Shown here piece after piece: positions 15,366 to 15,768 of a DNA stretch of 15,768 bases. A program made the position numbers and the translations under genes. Each line of letters opens with the position of its first letter. Position 1 is the first letter of the stretch. The DNA comes from CAJXVY01 sp965660355 (GTDB taxonomy: Bacteria > Actinomycetota > Actinomycetes > Actinomycetales > Microbacteriaceae): the NCBI GenBank assembly GCA_965660355.1, contig CBFHZN010000023.1, positions 1-15,768 of the forward strand, in the 5' to 3' direction. The notes under the pieces are model-generated. The model was not told where the DNA came from. It did not search any database and was given only the letters and a program-made list of their open reading frames with translations.

Positions 15366-15414
15366 GGCTTGACGAATTTCAAACTCGTAGGCTGATGTTG
15401 CGGCCACGAGAGAC

Positions 15415-15420
15415 TAGACT
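15415..15420 (+). promoter_or_regulatory. Possible -10 box for tRNA-Pro
   Basis: TAGACT matches TANNNT and ends ten bases before the tRNA, which would put the start site 2-4 bases upstream of the mature 5' end. A TTGACG at 15369-15374 in the same intergenic region is too far for this box (40 bases), and no clear -35 lies at the right distance. The assignment rests on the -10 alone. Confidence 0.3.
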
Positions 15421-15430
15421 TTAGGTTGTT

Positions 15431-15504
15431 CGGGCTGTGGCGCAGCTTGGTAGCGCACTTGTCTGGGGGACAAGGGGCCGTGGGTTCAAATCCCGCCAGC
15501 CCGA
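15431..15504 (+). tRNA. tRNA-Pro, anticodon GGG
   Basis: The 74-nt cloverleaf is complete. The acceptor stem CGGGCTG (15431-15437) pairs with CAGCCCG (15497-15503), with discriminator A15504. The D stem is GCGC/GCGC, and the anticodon stem is CTTGT/ACAAG around the loop CTGGGGG, giving anticodon GGG (proline, codon CCC/CCU). The T stem is GTGGG/CCCGC with loop TTCAAAT. CCA is not encoded (the following bases are CTA) and must be added after transcription. It decodes independently of the preceding dehydrogenase gene, 65 bases upstream. Confidence 0.96.
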
Positions 15505-15576
15505 CTACCTGATGCAACTTATTGGTGATCATGGACGTGCTTTTCCCCATTAGCATCATCCTTGCAACCTGAGCAT

Positions 15577-15598
15577 CTCCTGTGACTGGGAGTTTTTT
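15577..15598 (+). terminator. Weak hairpin plus T-tract after tRNA-Pro
   Basis: CTCC (15577-15580) can pair with GGAG (15589-15592) around an 8-base loop, directly followed by six T residues (15593-15598). The stem is only four base pairs, so it is marginal as an intrinsic terminator, but the T-run and the position between the tRNA and the next gene fit. The rest of 15505-15634 shows no gene. Confidence 0.35.
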
Positions 15599-15620
15599 CT
15601 AGCTGTGTAGTTGGAATTTG

Positions 15621-15626
15621 TATAAC
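15621..15626 (+). promoter_or_regulatory. Putative -10 box before the window-end gene
   Basis: TATAAC lies eight bases before the GTG at 15635, the same spacing as the TAGATT box before pyrG. There is no Shine-Dalgarno between it and the GTG. Together these suggest a leaderless transcript. The last base is C rather than the conserved T, and no good -35 is visible. Confidence 0.35.
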
Positions 15627-15634
15627 TTTGGCAG

Positions 15635-15768
15635 GTGAAGAAATTACTGATTTCTGCCCTCAGTGCAGTCGCATTGATATCGCTGGCGGTAACCACTGTT
15701 TACTTCTTACCACTCAATCAGGGAAACTTAGGTGGATTTCAGCGTCCACTTCCAATACCCCCGTTGGC
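15635..15768 (+). CDS. Partial gene: membrane-anchored or secreted protein, N-terminus only
   Basis: An open frame from GTG runs to the window end without a stop, giving 44 codons. The protein begins MKKLLISALSAVALISL, that is, two lysines and then about 20 hydrophobic residues to about position 25. A polar, proline-rich segment with LPLNQ and PLPIPP follows. This is the pattern of a signal peptide or a single N-terminal transmembrane anchor. No domain can be recognised in the visible part, and the rest lies beyond the window. The start choice rests on the signal-like sequence and the upstream -10 box, since there is no clear ribosome binding site. Confidence 0.55.
   Translation, partial: MKKLLISALSAVALISLAVTTVYFLPLNQGNLGGFQRPLPIPPL

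Noticed and set aside
15369..15393. TTGACG ... TAGGCT as a promoter after the dehydrogenase gene
   Set aside because: Both boxes look good singly, but the spacer is only 13 bases, too short for a standard sigma-70-type promoter. The tRNA start is also 37 bases further on.
15362..15559. Minus-strand 65-codon frame whose product contains GLAGFEPTAPCPP
   Set aside because: It is the antisense translation of the tRNA-Pro gene. AGFEP-type peptides are a well-known artefact of reading across tRNAs.
1..15768. CRISPR arrays, insertion sequences, prophage or defence genes
   Set aside because: No direct-repeat arrays, transposase motifs, terminal inverted repeats or phage-like genes were seen. XerD has the housekeeping context, and all major genes belong to conserved actinobacterial families in conserved order.

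Overview
The window looks like a compact, ordinary chromosomal core region from a small-genome actinobacterium, possibly a Microbacteriaceae-like freshwater or marine lineage (the family is an inference). The reasons are an actinobacterial-type 5S rRNA, base composition near 50% with no strong GC bias, near-zero intergenic space, many TTG starts, a cytidylate kinase-Der fusion, and a gene order that closely follows Mycobacterium tuberculosis Rv1691-Rv1713.

Layout: the end of an rRNA operon (5S, 6-124) is followed by a strong hairpin terminator (135-162). Sixteen plus-strand genes then run from 181 to 15365 with gaps of 0-44 bases or overlaps of 4-17 bases. In order they are: TPR-like protein; HAD-IIA phosphatase; a 37-residue micro-ORF; tlyA; nadK; recN; pyrG; xerD; parA-like; scpA; scpB; rluB; aroH-type chorismate mutase; tyrA; cmk-der fusion; and an LDH-fold 2-hydroxyacid dehydrogenase. 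Next come tRNA-Pro(GGG) (15431-15504), a weak hairpin/T-tract, and the first 44 codons of a gene with a hydrophobic N-terminus that runs off the window.

The genes fall into themes. TlyA, RluB and Der modify or assemble ribosomes, next to the rRNA genes. RecN, XerD, ParA, ScpA and ScpB repair, resolve and segregate the chromosome. NadK, PyrG and Cmk supply NADP, CTP and dCDP/CDP. AroH and TyrA carry chorismate towards tyrosine. The only gap large enough for an obvious internal promoter is before pyrG, where a TANNNT box sits at leaderless distance from the ATG.

I did not find a new defence, mobile or otherwise undescribed system. The points most worth a second look are the arginine at the substrate-specificity position of the LDH-like enzyme (suggesting malate rather than lactate), the tiny conserved-position ORF before tlyA, the probable leaderless starts, and how the long gene string downstream of the rRNA terminator is transcribed.
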